64,000 nt of DNA from Archivesica marissinica (Eukaryota; Mollusca; Bivalvia; Venerida; Vesicomyidae): positions 91,382,858 to 91,446,857 of the forward strand of contig CM026386.1 in assembly GCA_014843695.1 (NCBI GenBank), given 5' to 3'. This document shows, piece by piece, positions 22,885 to 34,267 of the stretch (position 1 is the stretch's first letter; the number at the start of each line of letters is the position of its first letter). A model generated the notes under the pieces. The model saw only the letters and a program-made list of their open reading frames with translations, made no database searches and was not told the DNA's origin. Position numbers and translations under genes: made by a program.

Positions 22885-23550
22885 AAATAAGTAGTTGTCA
22901 CAATTCTAATAACTTTTGTTGGGGGAGACCTATTCCCACCTCTAACCCCACCTCTCCCCACCTCTACCACCTCTTCCCACCTCTCCCCATCTCTCCCCAC
23001 CTCTCCCCACCTCTCCCACCTCTCCCCACCTCTCCCCACCTCAACCCCCCCTCTTCCACCTCTCCCCACCTCTTCCCACCTCTCCCCACCTCTTCCCATC
23101 TCTCCCCACCTCTCCCCACCTAGCCCATGTATCTCAAGTAGTTGTCACAATTCTAATAACTTCTGTTTGGGGAACCTATTCCCACCTCTAACCCCACCTC
23201 TCCCCACCTCTCCCCACCCCCTCTTCCCACCTCTCCCCACCTCTCCCCATCTATCCCCACCTCTCCCCACCTCAACACCACCTCTTCCACCTCTCCCCAC
23301 CTCTTCCCCACCTCTTCCCATCTCTCCCACCTCCCCTACCTCTCCCTACCTCTCCCCACCTAGCCCATGTATCTCAAGTAGTTGTCACAATTCTAATAAC
23401 TTCTGTTGGGGGAGACCTTATTCCCACCTCTCCCCACCTCTCCCCACCTCTCCCACCCCTCCTCACACCACCTCCTCCCCCACCTCTCCCCATCTCTTCC
23501 CACCTCTCCCTACCTCTACCCACCTCTCCCCACCTCTCCCCACCTAGCCC
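22885..23550. repeat. CCTCTCCCCAC microrepeats in three higher-order units
   Basis: Three units of about 180-240 bp. Each starts with a shared unique piece (GTAGTTGTCACAATTCTAAT then AACTT) followed by many CCTCTCCCCA repeats and ending CCTAGCCCATGTATCTC. Confidence 0.85.
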
Positions 23551-23637
23551 ATGTATCTCCATACATTCCCGTATTCTTTGATTTTGAACATTTTCCGCAG
23601 TGGTATAACTGTTCTGTCTCACATCTGCTTAATAGTA

Positions 23638-23915
23638 TGTAGTCCACTAGTTAACATGCTGGACTGCGATTCCAGGGATCGCAGGATTCTAATTCTAATA
23701 AAATTAACAGTCTTTCACAGTCTGGGACTTTAAACCGAGGTCTCATGTCGGTGCTGTACACCGTGCACGTAAAAGAACCAAAGGAGACTCTGGAATGGGT
23801 CTCTGTCTGTATCAGTGCACTATCCTCCAAAAATCTAAAATGACTAATCTCTTCAGGAGGCATCGCTCATATGGGCAACCGGTAGCGACGATAACTAAAC
23901 GTAAAGCACACATTT
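23638..23915 (+). mobile_element. SINE family C, full-length copy
   Basis: tRNA-like head TAGTCCACTAGTTAACATGC, anticodon-arm-like GGACTGCGATTCCAGGGATC, weak B box, then the C body, ending GACGATAACTAAACGTAAAG. The most complete member in the window. Confidence 0.8.
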
Positions 23916-24140
23916 AGAACGCATTGCTCTATATCGACTATCAGAACAAATATCTATGACATCTGTTTTATCCTTTTAAGGAAAGGTAAACGGGTCTGGC
24001 AACAAGTTCTAGCTACATTAGTTACGGCCCTTCCCGACAAGATAGTAAATGAATTTTTATTTTTGCACAAAATCATTTCTGAAAGAAGTACATTGTGAAA
24101 ACAAAATAACAAAGAATAAGTAAAGGTTTGACCTATGAAA

Positions 24141-25345
24141 GTGGGAGAGAGAAAGAAAGATATGGGGTGGGAGTCGTGGAGAGAGAGAAATAGATGTAGG
24201 TGGGTGTGGTGGAGAGAGAGAAATAGATGTAGGTGGGTGTGGTGGAGAGAGAAAGAAATAGATGTGGGTGGGAGTGGTGGAGAGAGAAAGAAATAGATGT
24301 GGGTGGGTGTGGTGGAGAGAGAAAGAAATAGATGTGTGGGTGGGAGTGGTGGAGAGAGAGAGAAATAGATGTGGGTGGGTGTTGTGGAGAGAGAAAGAAA
24401 TAGATGTGGGTGGGAGTGGTGGAGAGAGAAATAAATAGATGTGGGTGGGAGTGGTGAAGAGAGAAAGAAATATATGTGGGTGGGCATGGTGGAGAGAGAA
24501 AGAAATAGATGTGGGTGGGAGTGGTGAAGAGAGAAAGAAATAGATGTGGGTGGGAGTGGTGGAGAGAGAAAGAAATAGATGTGGGTGGGAGTGGTGAAGA
24601 GAGAAGAAATAGATGTGGGTAGGCATGGTGGAGAGGAAAGAAATAGATGTGGGTGGGAGTGGTGGAGAGAGAAATAGATGTGGGTGGGTGTGGTGGAGAG
24701 AGAAAGAAATAGATGTGGGTGGGGGTGGTGGGGAGAGAAGAAATAGATGTGGGTGGGGTGGTGGAGAGAGAAAGAAATAGATGGGGTGGGTGTGGTGGAG
24801 AGAGAGAAAGAAATAGATGGTGGGTGGGTGTGGTGGAGGAGAGAAAGAAATAGATGTGGGTGGGTGTTGTGGAGAGAGAAAGAAATATGGGGTGGGGGTG
24901 GGGGTGATGTGGTGGGTGTGGTGGAGAGAAAGAAATAGATGTGGGTGGGGTGGTGGAGAGAGAAAGAAATGGATGTGGGTGGGTGTGGTGGAGAGAGAAA
25001 GAAATAGATGTGGGTGGGTGTGGTGGAGAGAGAAAGAAATAGATGTGGGTGGGTGTGGTGGAGAGAGAAAGAAATAGATGTGGGTGGGTGTGGTGGAGAG
25101 AGAGAGAAATAGATGTGGGTGGGTGTGGTGGAGAGAGAAAGAAATAGATGTGGGTGGGTGTGGTGGAGAGAGAGAGAAATAGATGTGGGTGGGTGTGGTG
25201 GAGAGAGAAAGAAATAGATGTGGGTGGGTGTGGTGGAGAGAGAGAGAAATAGATGTGGGTGGGTGTGGTGGAGAGAGAAATAGATGTGGGTCGGCATGGT
25301 GGAGAGAGAAAGAAATAGCTGTGGGTCGGCCTGGTGGAGAATCTG
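24141..25345. repeat. About 35-bp purine-rich minisatellite
   Basis: About 34 units of GAGAGAGAAAGAAATAGATG plus TGGGTGGGTGTGGTG. Strong strand asymmetry (nearly all purine/G). The 482-codon minus-strand frame is an artefact of the repeats. Confidence 0.9.
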
Positions 25346-25724
25346 AAGGAGTCTGCTAAATATAATGCCTAGCGAGACCCGTTCCATGCAGTAATTAGCC
25401 ATTTTGGCGCAGACATCCGTATAAGTTTAGTCATAGTGAACATCTCTCAGATAAAGTGGAAAACTTTCTGCTTGTGTATGAGAATCTGTTAAACTGTTTT
25501 ATGAATGATTGAACTTTTGAAAACAGTAACAAATCATTTTAAAACTGTAATCTTTCTCTCAACGTTAGGAGGAACAGACGTTATATATGATTGTTCCCAA
25601 ATGATGTTTAATCGATACGATGTCTGTCTTGTAACCGAGAGCTTGTGAGCGCTATCCTCCAAAATCAATGTCTGTATCATTGCACTATCCTCCAAAATCT
25701 AAAATGACTAATCTCTTCAACAGG
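25346..25724. other. Sequence up to the gap, with SINE C fragment
   Basis: Unassigned except for SINE C body at about 25665-25724 (ATTGCACTATCCTCCAAAAT), cut by the gap. Confidence 0.6.
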
Positions 25725-26724
25725 NNNNNNNNNNNNNNNNNNNNNNNNNNNNNNNNNNNNNNNNNNNNNNNNNNNNNNNNNNNNNNNNNNNNNNNNNNNN
25801 NNNNNNNNNNNNNNNNNNNNNNNNNNNNNNNNNNNNNNNNNNNNNNNNNNNNNNNNNNNNNNNNNNNNNNNNNNNNNNNNNNNNNNNNNNNNNNNNNNNN
25901 NNNNNNNNNNNNNNNNNNNNNNNNNNNNNNNNNNNNNNNNNNNNNNNNNNNNNNNNNNNNNNNNNNNNNNNNNNNNNNNNNNNNNNNNNNNNNNNNNNNN
26001 NNNNNNNNNNNNNNNNNNNNNNNNNNNNNNNNNNNNNNNNNNNNNNNNNNNNNNNNNNNNNNNNNNNNNNNNNNNNNNNNNNNNNNNNNNNNNNNNNNNN
26101 NNNNNNNNNNNNNNNNNNNNNNNNNNNNNNNNNNNNNNNNNNNNNNNNNNNNNNNNNNNNNNNNNNNNNNNNNNNNNNNNNNNNNNNNNNNNNNNNNNNN
26201 NNNNNNNNNNNNNNNNNNNNNNNNNNNNNNNNNNNNNNNNNNNNNNNNNNNNNNNNNNNNNNNNNNNNNNNNNNNNNNNNNNNNNNNNNNNNNNNNNNNN
26301 NNNNNNNNNNNNNNNNNNNNNNNNNNNNNNNNNNNNNNNNNNNNNNNNNNNNNNNNNNNNNNNNNNNNNNNNNNNNNNNNNNNNNNNNNNNNNNNNNNNN
26401 NNNNNNNNNNNNNNNNNNNNNNNNNNNNNNNNNNNNNNNNNNNNNNNNNNNNNNNNNNNNNNNNNNNNNNNNNNNNNNNNNNNNNNNNNNNNNNNNNNNN
26501 NNNNNNNNNNNNNNNNNNNNNNNNNNNNNNNNNNNNNNNNNNNNNNNNNNNNNNNNNNNNNNNNNNNNNNNNNNNNNNNNNNNNNNNNNNNNNNNNNNNN
26601 NNNNNNNNNNNNNNNNNNNNNNNNNNNNNNNNNNNNNNNNNNNNNNNNNNNNNNNNNNNNNNNNNNNNNNNNNNNNNNNNNNNNNNNNNNNNNNNNNNNN
26701 NNNNNNNNNNNNNNNNNNNNNNNN
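25725..26724. other. Assembly gap, exactly 1000 N
   Basis: A round-number run of N, so the true distance is unknown. It separates two sequences of opposite orientation. The 62 bp after it (26725-26786) match nothing else seen in the window. Confidence 1.
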
Positions 26725-27184
26725 GGCTGCCAAGATAAGATCTTAACAGTGTTTTTGACCATTTTCACAGGCCGTGGGAACTATGAATTGACTTCAATGA
26801 CAACCAACGTCAATTCAGGAGCCTGGATGACCGTTATATGAAATCCTACTTTCACATTTGAAAGTTTGTATACCACAAAATACCTTTATATTTATTCCAT
26901 ATTAGTGTTCGATGTATTCAGAAGAATTTGTAGTAGCAATTCATTTATATGTGAAAAAAGCATTTAATTTGCTTTTTGCGATGTAATGTCGTTTTAACAA
27001 ATGCACTTATTTTAATGGAAGGTCACGACAGACAAGAGTTAACAACTGGATCTATAAATAGAAATCCTGGTTATTGATGTGCTGTACAAAAACAATAATT
27101 TATTAAGACAAGTTAACAAATGCACTTGTTTTAATGGAAGGTCACGACAAGTCATATAGAACTACAAGACTAACTGAATCTTAC

Positions 27185-27311
27185 CGACTGGTAATGTTTT
27201 CCCTTGATTTTTATCCGACCATCCGGCGTAATATCTAATCACTTTGATGCCAAACCCAATGTCTCCGATTGCATTCTGATATGGTTTACCATTATTCAGG
27301 GTTTCTAAACT
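27185..27311 (-). CDS. Aldehyde dehydrogenase exon SLETL...TLPV, inverted copy
   Basis: Minus-strand copy of 15055-15181 with the same length, splice sites and encoded residues. The following exon (DGDFF...) is absent because homology stops at 26787, next to the gap. It most likely represents the other haplotype or a duplicate; it cannot form a complete gene here. Confidence 0.9.
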
Positions 27312-27482
27312 CTAAAGAATAGGACAATAGAGCAACAATGAAGACGTAATAAAATCAGTAGAGCAACACTACCCCCTCCCCCCGGCTATTACTGGTCGTT
27401 TTTTAAAATCTATTTTATCTTTATATTTCTCTACAATCACACAATAATATAAATCCTAATACAAGGTACTAATATAATATAC

Positions 27483-27591
27483 CCGTGTCCGTGGCATAGT
27501 GGCTACGAAGCGGGAGGTCGATTGTTCGAAGCGGGAGGTCGATGGTTCGAACCTCGTCAGGGGTTCGTTCTGATATGGCCGGTTGGTGAGC
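27483..27591 (+). mobile_element. SINE family E, mirror copy
   Basis: Counterpart of 14774-14883 with the same 18-bp internal duplication (GAAGCGGGAGGTCGAT twice), so the duplication pre-dates the split of the two arms. Confidence 0.75.
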
Positions 27592-27599
27592 TTGGTTCC

Positions 27600-28930
27600 T
27601 ATTTCGTTGTTCTATATCTCTCTCTATATATGCATTAAAACTGTTAGTGTGTCGTTGTTCTGTATCTCTATATGTAAGACTGTTAGTGTGTCATTGTTCT
27701 ATATCTCTATATATATGCATTAAGATTTAGTGTGTCATTGTTCTCTATCTCTATATATATGCCTTAAGACTGTTAGTGTGTCGTTGTTCTATATCTCTAT
27801 ATATATGCCTTAAGACTGTTAGTGTGTCGTTGTTCTATATCTCTATATATATGCCTTAAGACTGTTAGTGTGTCGTTGTTCTATATCTCTATATATATGC
27901 CTTAAGACTGTTAGTGTGTCGTTGTTCTATATCTCTATATATATGCCTTAAGACTGTTAGTGTGTCGTTGTTCTATATCTCTATATATATGCCTTAAGAC
28001 TGTTAGTGTGTCGTTGTTCTATATCTCTATATATATGCCTTAAGACTGTTAGTGTGTCGTTGTTCTATATCTCTATATATATGCCTTAAGACTGTTAGTG
28101 TGTCGTTGTTCTATATCTCTATATATATGCCTTAAGACTGTTAGTGTGTCGTTGTTCTATATCTCTATATATATGCCTTAAGACTGTTAGTGTGTCGTTG
28201 TTCTATTCTCTATATATATGCTTTAAGACTGTTAGTGTGTCGTGTTTTTTTTTTGTGGTTGTGTGTATTGTTCATATCTCTCTATTATATATGCCTTAAG
28301 GACTGTTAGTGTGTCGTTGTTCTTATCTCGATATATATAATGCATTAAGATAGTCAGTGTGTCATTGTTTATATCTTCTATAATATGCCGTAAGACTGTT
28401 AGGTGTCATTGTTATATATCTTCTATATATTTATGCCTTAAGACTGTTAGTGTGTCGTGTTGCTATATCTCGATATATATATGCATTAAGGTGTTAGTGT
28501 GTCATTGTTCTATATCTCTATATATATATGCCGTAAGACTGTTAGTGTGTCGTTGTTCTATATCTCTATATATATGCCGTAAGACTGTTAGTGTGTCATT
28601 GTTCTATATCTCTATATATATATGCTGTAAGACTGTTAGTGTGTCATTGTTCTATATCTCTCTATATATATATATATGCCTTAAGATAGTCAGTGTGTCA
28701 TTGTTCTATATCTCTCTATATATATATGCCTTAAGATAGTCAGTGTGTCATTGTTCTATATCTCTATATATATGCCGTAAGACTGTTAGTGTGTCGTTGT
28801 TCTATATCTCTATATATATGCCATAAGACTGTTAGTGTGTCATTGTTCTATATCTCTATATATATGCCGTAAGACTGTTAGTGTGTCATTGTTCTATATC
28901 TCTATATATATGTGTTCTATATCTCTATAT
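27600..28930. repeat. 46-bp minisatellite, expanded mirror array
   Basis: About 29 units against about 15 in the left arm. Units 27760-28200 are almost identical, a sign of recent expansion; 28220-28500 is irregular, perhaps low-quality consensus. Confidence 0.9.
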
Positions 28931-29056
28931 ATATATGCCTTAGAACATTAATTGGTCATTTGGATCTCTCTATATATATATATATATATATAGTGGGTGT
29001 CAGTGGGGATGTCGGGGGAAGAGTGGACGCTGAATATAACTACAAATGGAACCTAC

Positions 29057-29197
29057 CGCAATGTATGTAGCATCTCTTTCCAATAGATCAGCTAACTTGT
29101 TCAGCAGACGACCTCTCTGGCTGGCGTCCGTACGACGCCACTCTGACCCCAGCTTGAAAGCTTTTTTCGCTGCTGCTACGGCCTTGTCAACATCTGC
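29057..29197 (-). CDS. Aldehyde dehydrogenase exon ADVDKAV...YIA, inverted copy
   Basis: Minus-strand copy of 13840-13980 encoding the same 47 residues with the same splice sites. It is separated from its expected upstream exon by element copy 2, whose far end (46486) leads to unrelated DNA. The N-terminal exon is therefore missing on this arm. Confidence 0.92.
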
Positions 29198-29629
29198 CTG
29201 ATTAATGATATATTTAATATAAATAACATTCATAGTCTAAAATTAGCCCCCCGAGTAACTAACACCCTGGTAGAACCACCGACCTTCCACAGATCAGCTG
29301 AATAGCATCCACAAATGAAATAATTCGACACGTCCGAAAATATGCTAGATAATGACATAAAACAAAAATTTTGAAATCTGCCATTATACATTATACTATA
29401 CTTTCAAAGTCGGCCGATAAATACAATACAATATACAATAAGTTTATTGCATAAAACAGTATAAATGTTTGTAGAAATTAAGTAAACACAGGCAGTGACA
29501 TGGAACTTTACAAAAGAGCACACTCACAAGTTCAAATATATGTGTAAAAAGGCGTTAGTTTCGTTGCTTATTTGCAAAATATATCAATTTGGGAAGACCA
29601 ATGGTGATGTTATTTGATTCATTTATCAA

Positions 29630-30262
29630 CAACGTCAACATTTCGCAATCTATTTATAGTTTCGGTACGTGAGTTTGCTATCTACGTCAACATTTCGCAA
29701 TCTATTGATAGTTTCGGTACGTGAGTTTGCTATCTACGTCAACATTTCGCAATCTATTGATAGTTTCGGTACGTGAGTTTGCTGTCTACGTCAACATTTC
29801 GCAATCTATTTATAGTTTCGGTACGTGAGTTTGCTATCTACGTCAACATTTCGCAATCTATTGATAGTTTCGGTACGTGAGTTTGCTGTCTACGTCAACA
29901 TTTCGCAATCTATTTATAGTTCAGTACGCGAGTTTGATGTCTACGTCAACATTTCGCAATCTATATATAGTTTCGCTACGTGTGTTTGCTGTCTACGTCA
30001 ACAATTCGCAATCTATTTATAGTTCAGTACGTGAGTTTGCTATCTACGTCAACATTTCGCAATCTATTGATAGTTTCGGTACGTGAGTTTGCTGTCTACG
30101 TCAACATTTCGCAATATATTTAGAAGTTTCGGTACGTGAGGTTGCTGTCTACGTCAACATTTAGCAATCTATTTATAGTTTCGGTACGTGAGTTTGCTGT
30201 CTACGTCACCATTTCACAATCTATTTATAGTTTTGGTACGCGCGAGTTTACTGTCTACGTCT
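29630..30262. repeat. 52-bp minisatellite, mirror array
   Basis: About twelve units, matching 12781-13410. A further single unit lies beyond SINE C at about 30523-30580. Confidence 0.9.
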
Positions 30263-30265
30263 GTA

Positions 30266-30522
30266 TGTGTATTTTACGTTTATTTATCGTCGCTACAGGT
30301 TGCCCATATGACCGACGCCTCCTGAAGAGATTAGTCATTTTAGATCTTTGGAGGATAGTACAATGATACAGACATAGACCCATTCCAGAGTCTCCTCTGG
30401 TTCTTTTACGTGCACAGTGTAAAGCACCGACACGAGACCTCGGTTTAAAGTCCCATCTGAAAGTCTGTTAATTTTATTAGGGTCAGACGGGGGATCGAAC
30501 CCGCGATCCCTTGATTACCAGT
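30266..30522 (-). mobile_element. SINE family C, mirror copy
   Basis: Counterpart of 12521-12776 with the same head replaced by an array unit. Confidence 0.75.
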
Positions 30523-30639
30523 CTACGTCAACATTTCGCAATCTATTTATAGTTTTGGTACGCGAGTTTGTTGTCTACACTAAGCGTTAATACTACAAGC
30601 ACACGCTATTCTGAGTTCGATCCACCTCTATACCACTTA

Positions 30640-31290
30640 TCATCATAGCAGCGCGGTGGTTAGCCTGGGAACAGTTGATAAATGTTGCCTTGGTCAGTCA
30701 AATACATATATTTTAATACAGAGACCATTACTTAGGCCGTATTGGTAATATCAACGTGTCATTTTGCCAGAAATTAAAAAGTGAAAAATCGACAGACTGG
30801 AACCCAAGCTATAGGAATGTTGCAACGGTAGGAGGAGTTGTTGTTTACGATTTATGAATATTATTTTCATTTATCATGCATTATCATCATGAACAGAAAT
30901 CATAATTATATCGCTTACATTATATTGCTTAGGCTTGTTCTCCGATTCTGTTCTTTACGAACACAATCTGTAATTAAGCTGTTTTGCGGCTGCTTTTTAT
31001 TAAGAGTAACATTAAATACATGTAGTCTTTCGGATGAGATTTTAATTAAGCTGATGTCTCATGTCGGTGCTTTACATCGTACATGTAAAAGAATCAGAGG
31101 AGTGGGTCTCTGTCTATATCAGTGCACGATCCTCCAAAAATATAAAATGACTAATCTCTCCAGGAGGCGTCGCTCATATGAGCAATCGGTAGCGACGATA
31201 AATAAACGTAAAACACGCACACGTATATTTTGTGTAATCCATGACAAGTACGTATGTAACTATAGGCAACATTCAATCCATGTGTATGTG
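30640..31290. other. ALDH intron mirror: R2 copy and SINE C fragment
   Basis: R2 on the minus strand (about 30640-30806) and a SINE C fragment (about 31050-31215). The last six bases before the element are TATGTG (31285-31290), the complement of CACATA. Confidence 0.75.
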
Positions 31291-32522
31291 AGTAGTACAG
31301 TCAGCTCTTTAATTGTAAACAAACGGGCGCCATTTTGAATACGCTTTATAGTAACTCATTTGCATATAAGGTCATATAAAGTAGGTCACGCGCGTGCGCG
31401 TTTATTTTTAGTATAGAGCCTATTGATGACGTATCGCACAACTACCGAGCTCTGTGTACGAAGGCGTAACGGACGATCTAGTAACAGCGTCTCTACGCGG
31501 CGTCCATTTTGGATGACCTCACGATTAAGTTATGTCCGGGCTTATCGGATAATGTACATCTTATAATTCCGTTTCGCACATAATGCGACATATGTACGCT
31601 ATTACATATCCGGAGCGTTAACATCGTCGCATAAAAATGTTCTTCGAAGACAGTAGAGTACGTCAGAATAATCGGTACCTGGTGGCCCCGCCACGTACCC
31701 GGATGACACTCTCCACCCTACGTCTCCTGCTTCCAGTCCGATCCGTTCTCGGGTCAATAACAACCACGCAGAGCCGCTTCCAACTGGTCCGTACTGGGGG
31801 GTTCCGTACCTACATTCTCCGCCCACACACGGATTCAGATCCGGGCTTACCGCTGGCCTGGGGTAGAGTTGTCACTGCATCGGCCCTCATGTACGGTACG
31901 TGCTATGTGAGTCCTGTCGTCCGTGTACCGAGGTCGTGTAGCGAGTGGATGGTTGTCGCGGGACAACGACTGGCTGTCACGGATGTACTGAGCTCCGGTT
32001 ACGTTCCCCTCGATGGTGACCAAATCCAGCTCGCAATCATGGGTCGCCACCTCCGTACGACAGAAAGTCGCGATAGCCAGCGTTCGCTTCAGGTCCGGGG
32101 TTCGAGCCCCGCTGGAGCCGTTACGAGCGTGCCCTTGGCATTTGAATTCTCTCTCCCTCTCCATCAGGAACGAGGTCTCGAGAGTTGGAATAACTCGTTT
32201 CGCGATCGAGCTAAAATAAATTTGTATAAAAAAAACCGGATGAAGTTAAGCAAAGCGAACTGAACTGACGTTCTGTTACGACATCGGTATACCGGGATAT
32301 ACTGATCGGTACAGTAACAGAGTGAAAGTGGTGTATAAGAAAACGAAGCGACTACACTACACTACATACCCGATTGCACCGACCAATGAGAGCTATAAAT
32401 AGACGCCAATGGGAACGAACCGCTCTATAAATAGCGAGCGCGTACGTTTCTATAAATAACGACTACGAACCGATCCATAAATAGCGATTACGTACGCTTC
32501 TATAAATAGCGACCGATTAGAA
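31291..32522 (+). repeat. Terminal inverted repeat, inner end of copy 2
   Basis: 1,232 bp, nearly identical to 10519-11750 inverted. Octamer module at about 31355-31400, SINE D B box (GGGGTTCGAGCCCC, about 32097), TATAAATA cluster at 32393-32512. The 208-codon frame at 31637-32263 crosses the SINE. Confidence 0.9.
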
Positions 32523-33815
32523 GAGTAATGTACGTATATATGGTGAGATAGTGTGTATATCTTGTAGTAATGTATGTAGATATGGTGAGATAGTGCGTAT
32601 ATCTTGTAGTAATGTATGTAGATATGGTGAGACAGTGTGTAGTTATTGTAGTAATGTACGTAGATATGGTGCGATAGTGCGTATATCTTGTAGTAATGTA
32701 CGTAGATATGGTGATATAGTGTGTATATCTATTAGTAATGTATGTAGATATGGTGAGATAGTGGATTTATATTGGTGTAATATATGTAGATATGGTGATA
32801 TAGTGCGTATATCTTGTAGTAATGTACGTAGATATGGTGAGATAGTGTGTATATCTTGTAGTAATGTACGTAGATATGGTGAGACAGTGTGTAGTTATTG
32901 TAGTAATGTATGTATATATGGTGCGATAGTGCGTATATCTTGTAGTAATGTACGTAGATATGGTGCGATAGTGTGTATATTTTGTAGCAATGTACGTAGA
33001 TATGGTGATATAGTGTGTATATCTTGTAGTAATGAATGTATATATGGTGCGATAGTGCGTAGATCTTGTAGCAATGAATGTATATATGGTGAGATAGTGA
33101 ATAATTTCTTGTAGTAATGTACGTAGATATGGTGAGATACTGTGTATATCTTGTAGTAATGTACGTAAATATTGTGAGATAGTGGATATATCTTGTAGTA
33201 ATGTATGTAGATTTGGTGAGATAGTGTGTATATCTTGTAGAAATGTACGTAGATATGGTGAGATAGTGGATATATATTGTTGTAATATACGTAGATATGG
33301 TGATATAGTGTGTATATATTGTAGTAATGTATGTAGATATGGTGAGACAGTGTGTATATCTTGTAGTAATGTGTGTATATATATATAGTGAGATAGTGTG
33401 TATATCTTGTAGTAATGTACGTAGATATGGTGAGATAGTGCGTATATCATGTAGTAGTGTACGTAGATATGGTAATTAGTGTGTAGATCTTGTAGTAATG
33501 AATGTATATATGGTGAATAGTGTGTAGATCTTGTAGAATGAATGTAGATATAGTGAGATAGTGTGTATATCTTGTAGTAATGTACGTAGATATGGTGAGA
33601 TAGTGCGTATATCATGTAGTAGTGTACGTAGATATGGTAATATAGTGTGTAGATCTTGTAGTAATGAATGTATATATGGTGAAATAGTGTGTAGATCTTG
33701 TAGTAATGAATGTAGATATTGTGAGATAGTGCGTATATCTTGTAGTAATGTACGTAGATATGGTGATATAGTGTGTATATCTTGTAGTAATGTATGTACA
33801 TATGGTGAGATAGTG
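32523..33815. repeat. 42-bp tandem array, block 1 of copy 2
   Basis: About 31 units of GTAGATATGGTGAGATAGTG plus CGTATATCTTGTAGTAATGTAC. Units 33380-33560 repeat a neighbouring stretch with single-base losses, perhaps assembly noise. Confidence 0.9.
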
Positions 33816-33839
33816 GATATAAAAATTGTTTTAAAGGGA

Positions 33840-34250
33840 CACATCAATTTATTTTTTATCGGATTAACGACACATAAATGCGATTGTAGCGTCGCATATC
33901 GAAACGACGGAGACAAAAACTGAAATAACAATGACAAAAACTGAAACGCTAGTGTCAGAAACTGAAACGCTTGTGTCAGAAACTGAAACGCTCGTGTCAG
34001 AAACTGAAACGCTAGTGTCAAAAACTGAAACGGACTCTATGGAGAATTACGTGTTAACGGGTAAAAACTGAAACTCTAATGACAGAAACTGAAACGCTCG
34101 TGTCAGAAACTGAAACGCTCGTGTCAGAAACTGAAACGCTACTGTCAGAAACTGAAACGCTACTGTCAAAAAATTGAAACGTTAGATACAAAAACTGAAA
34201 CGCTACGGCGTAATACATGTTCTGACGACCTAATGCTATGGTAAGGTCCA
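33840..34250. repeat. 21-bp ISRE-like array with unique borders, copy 2
   Basis: Seven exact AGAAACTGAAAC units plus variants between about 33918 and 34200. Bordered by ACACATCAATTTATT (33840) and by a conserved piece ending TGTTTTGTGTTGGAAGATGC. Same organisation as 8925-9330 in copy 1. Confidence 0.85.
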
Positions 34251-34267
34251 TGTTTTGTGTTGGAAGA

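Noticed and set aside
23954..25402. 482-codon open frame with SPPHPPTSISFSL repeats
   Set aside because: Translation of the 35-bp purine minisatellite on the other strand; frames run on through the array without unique sequence.
25668..26768. Open frames across the gap
   Set aside because: They consist of N.
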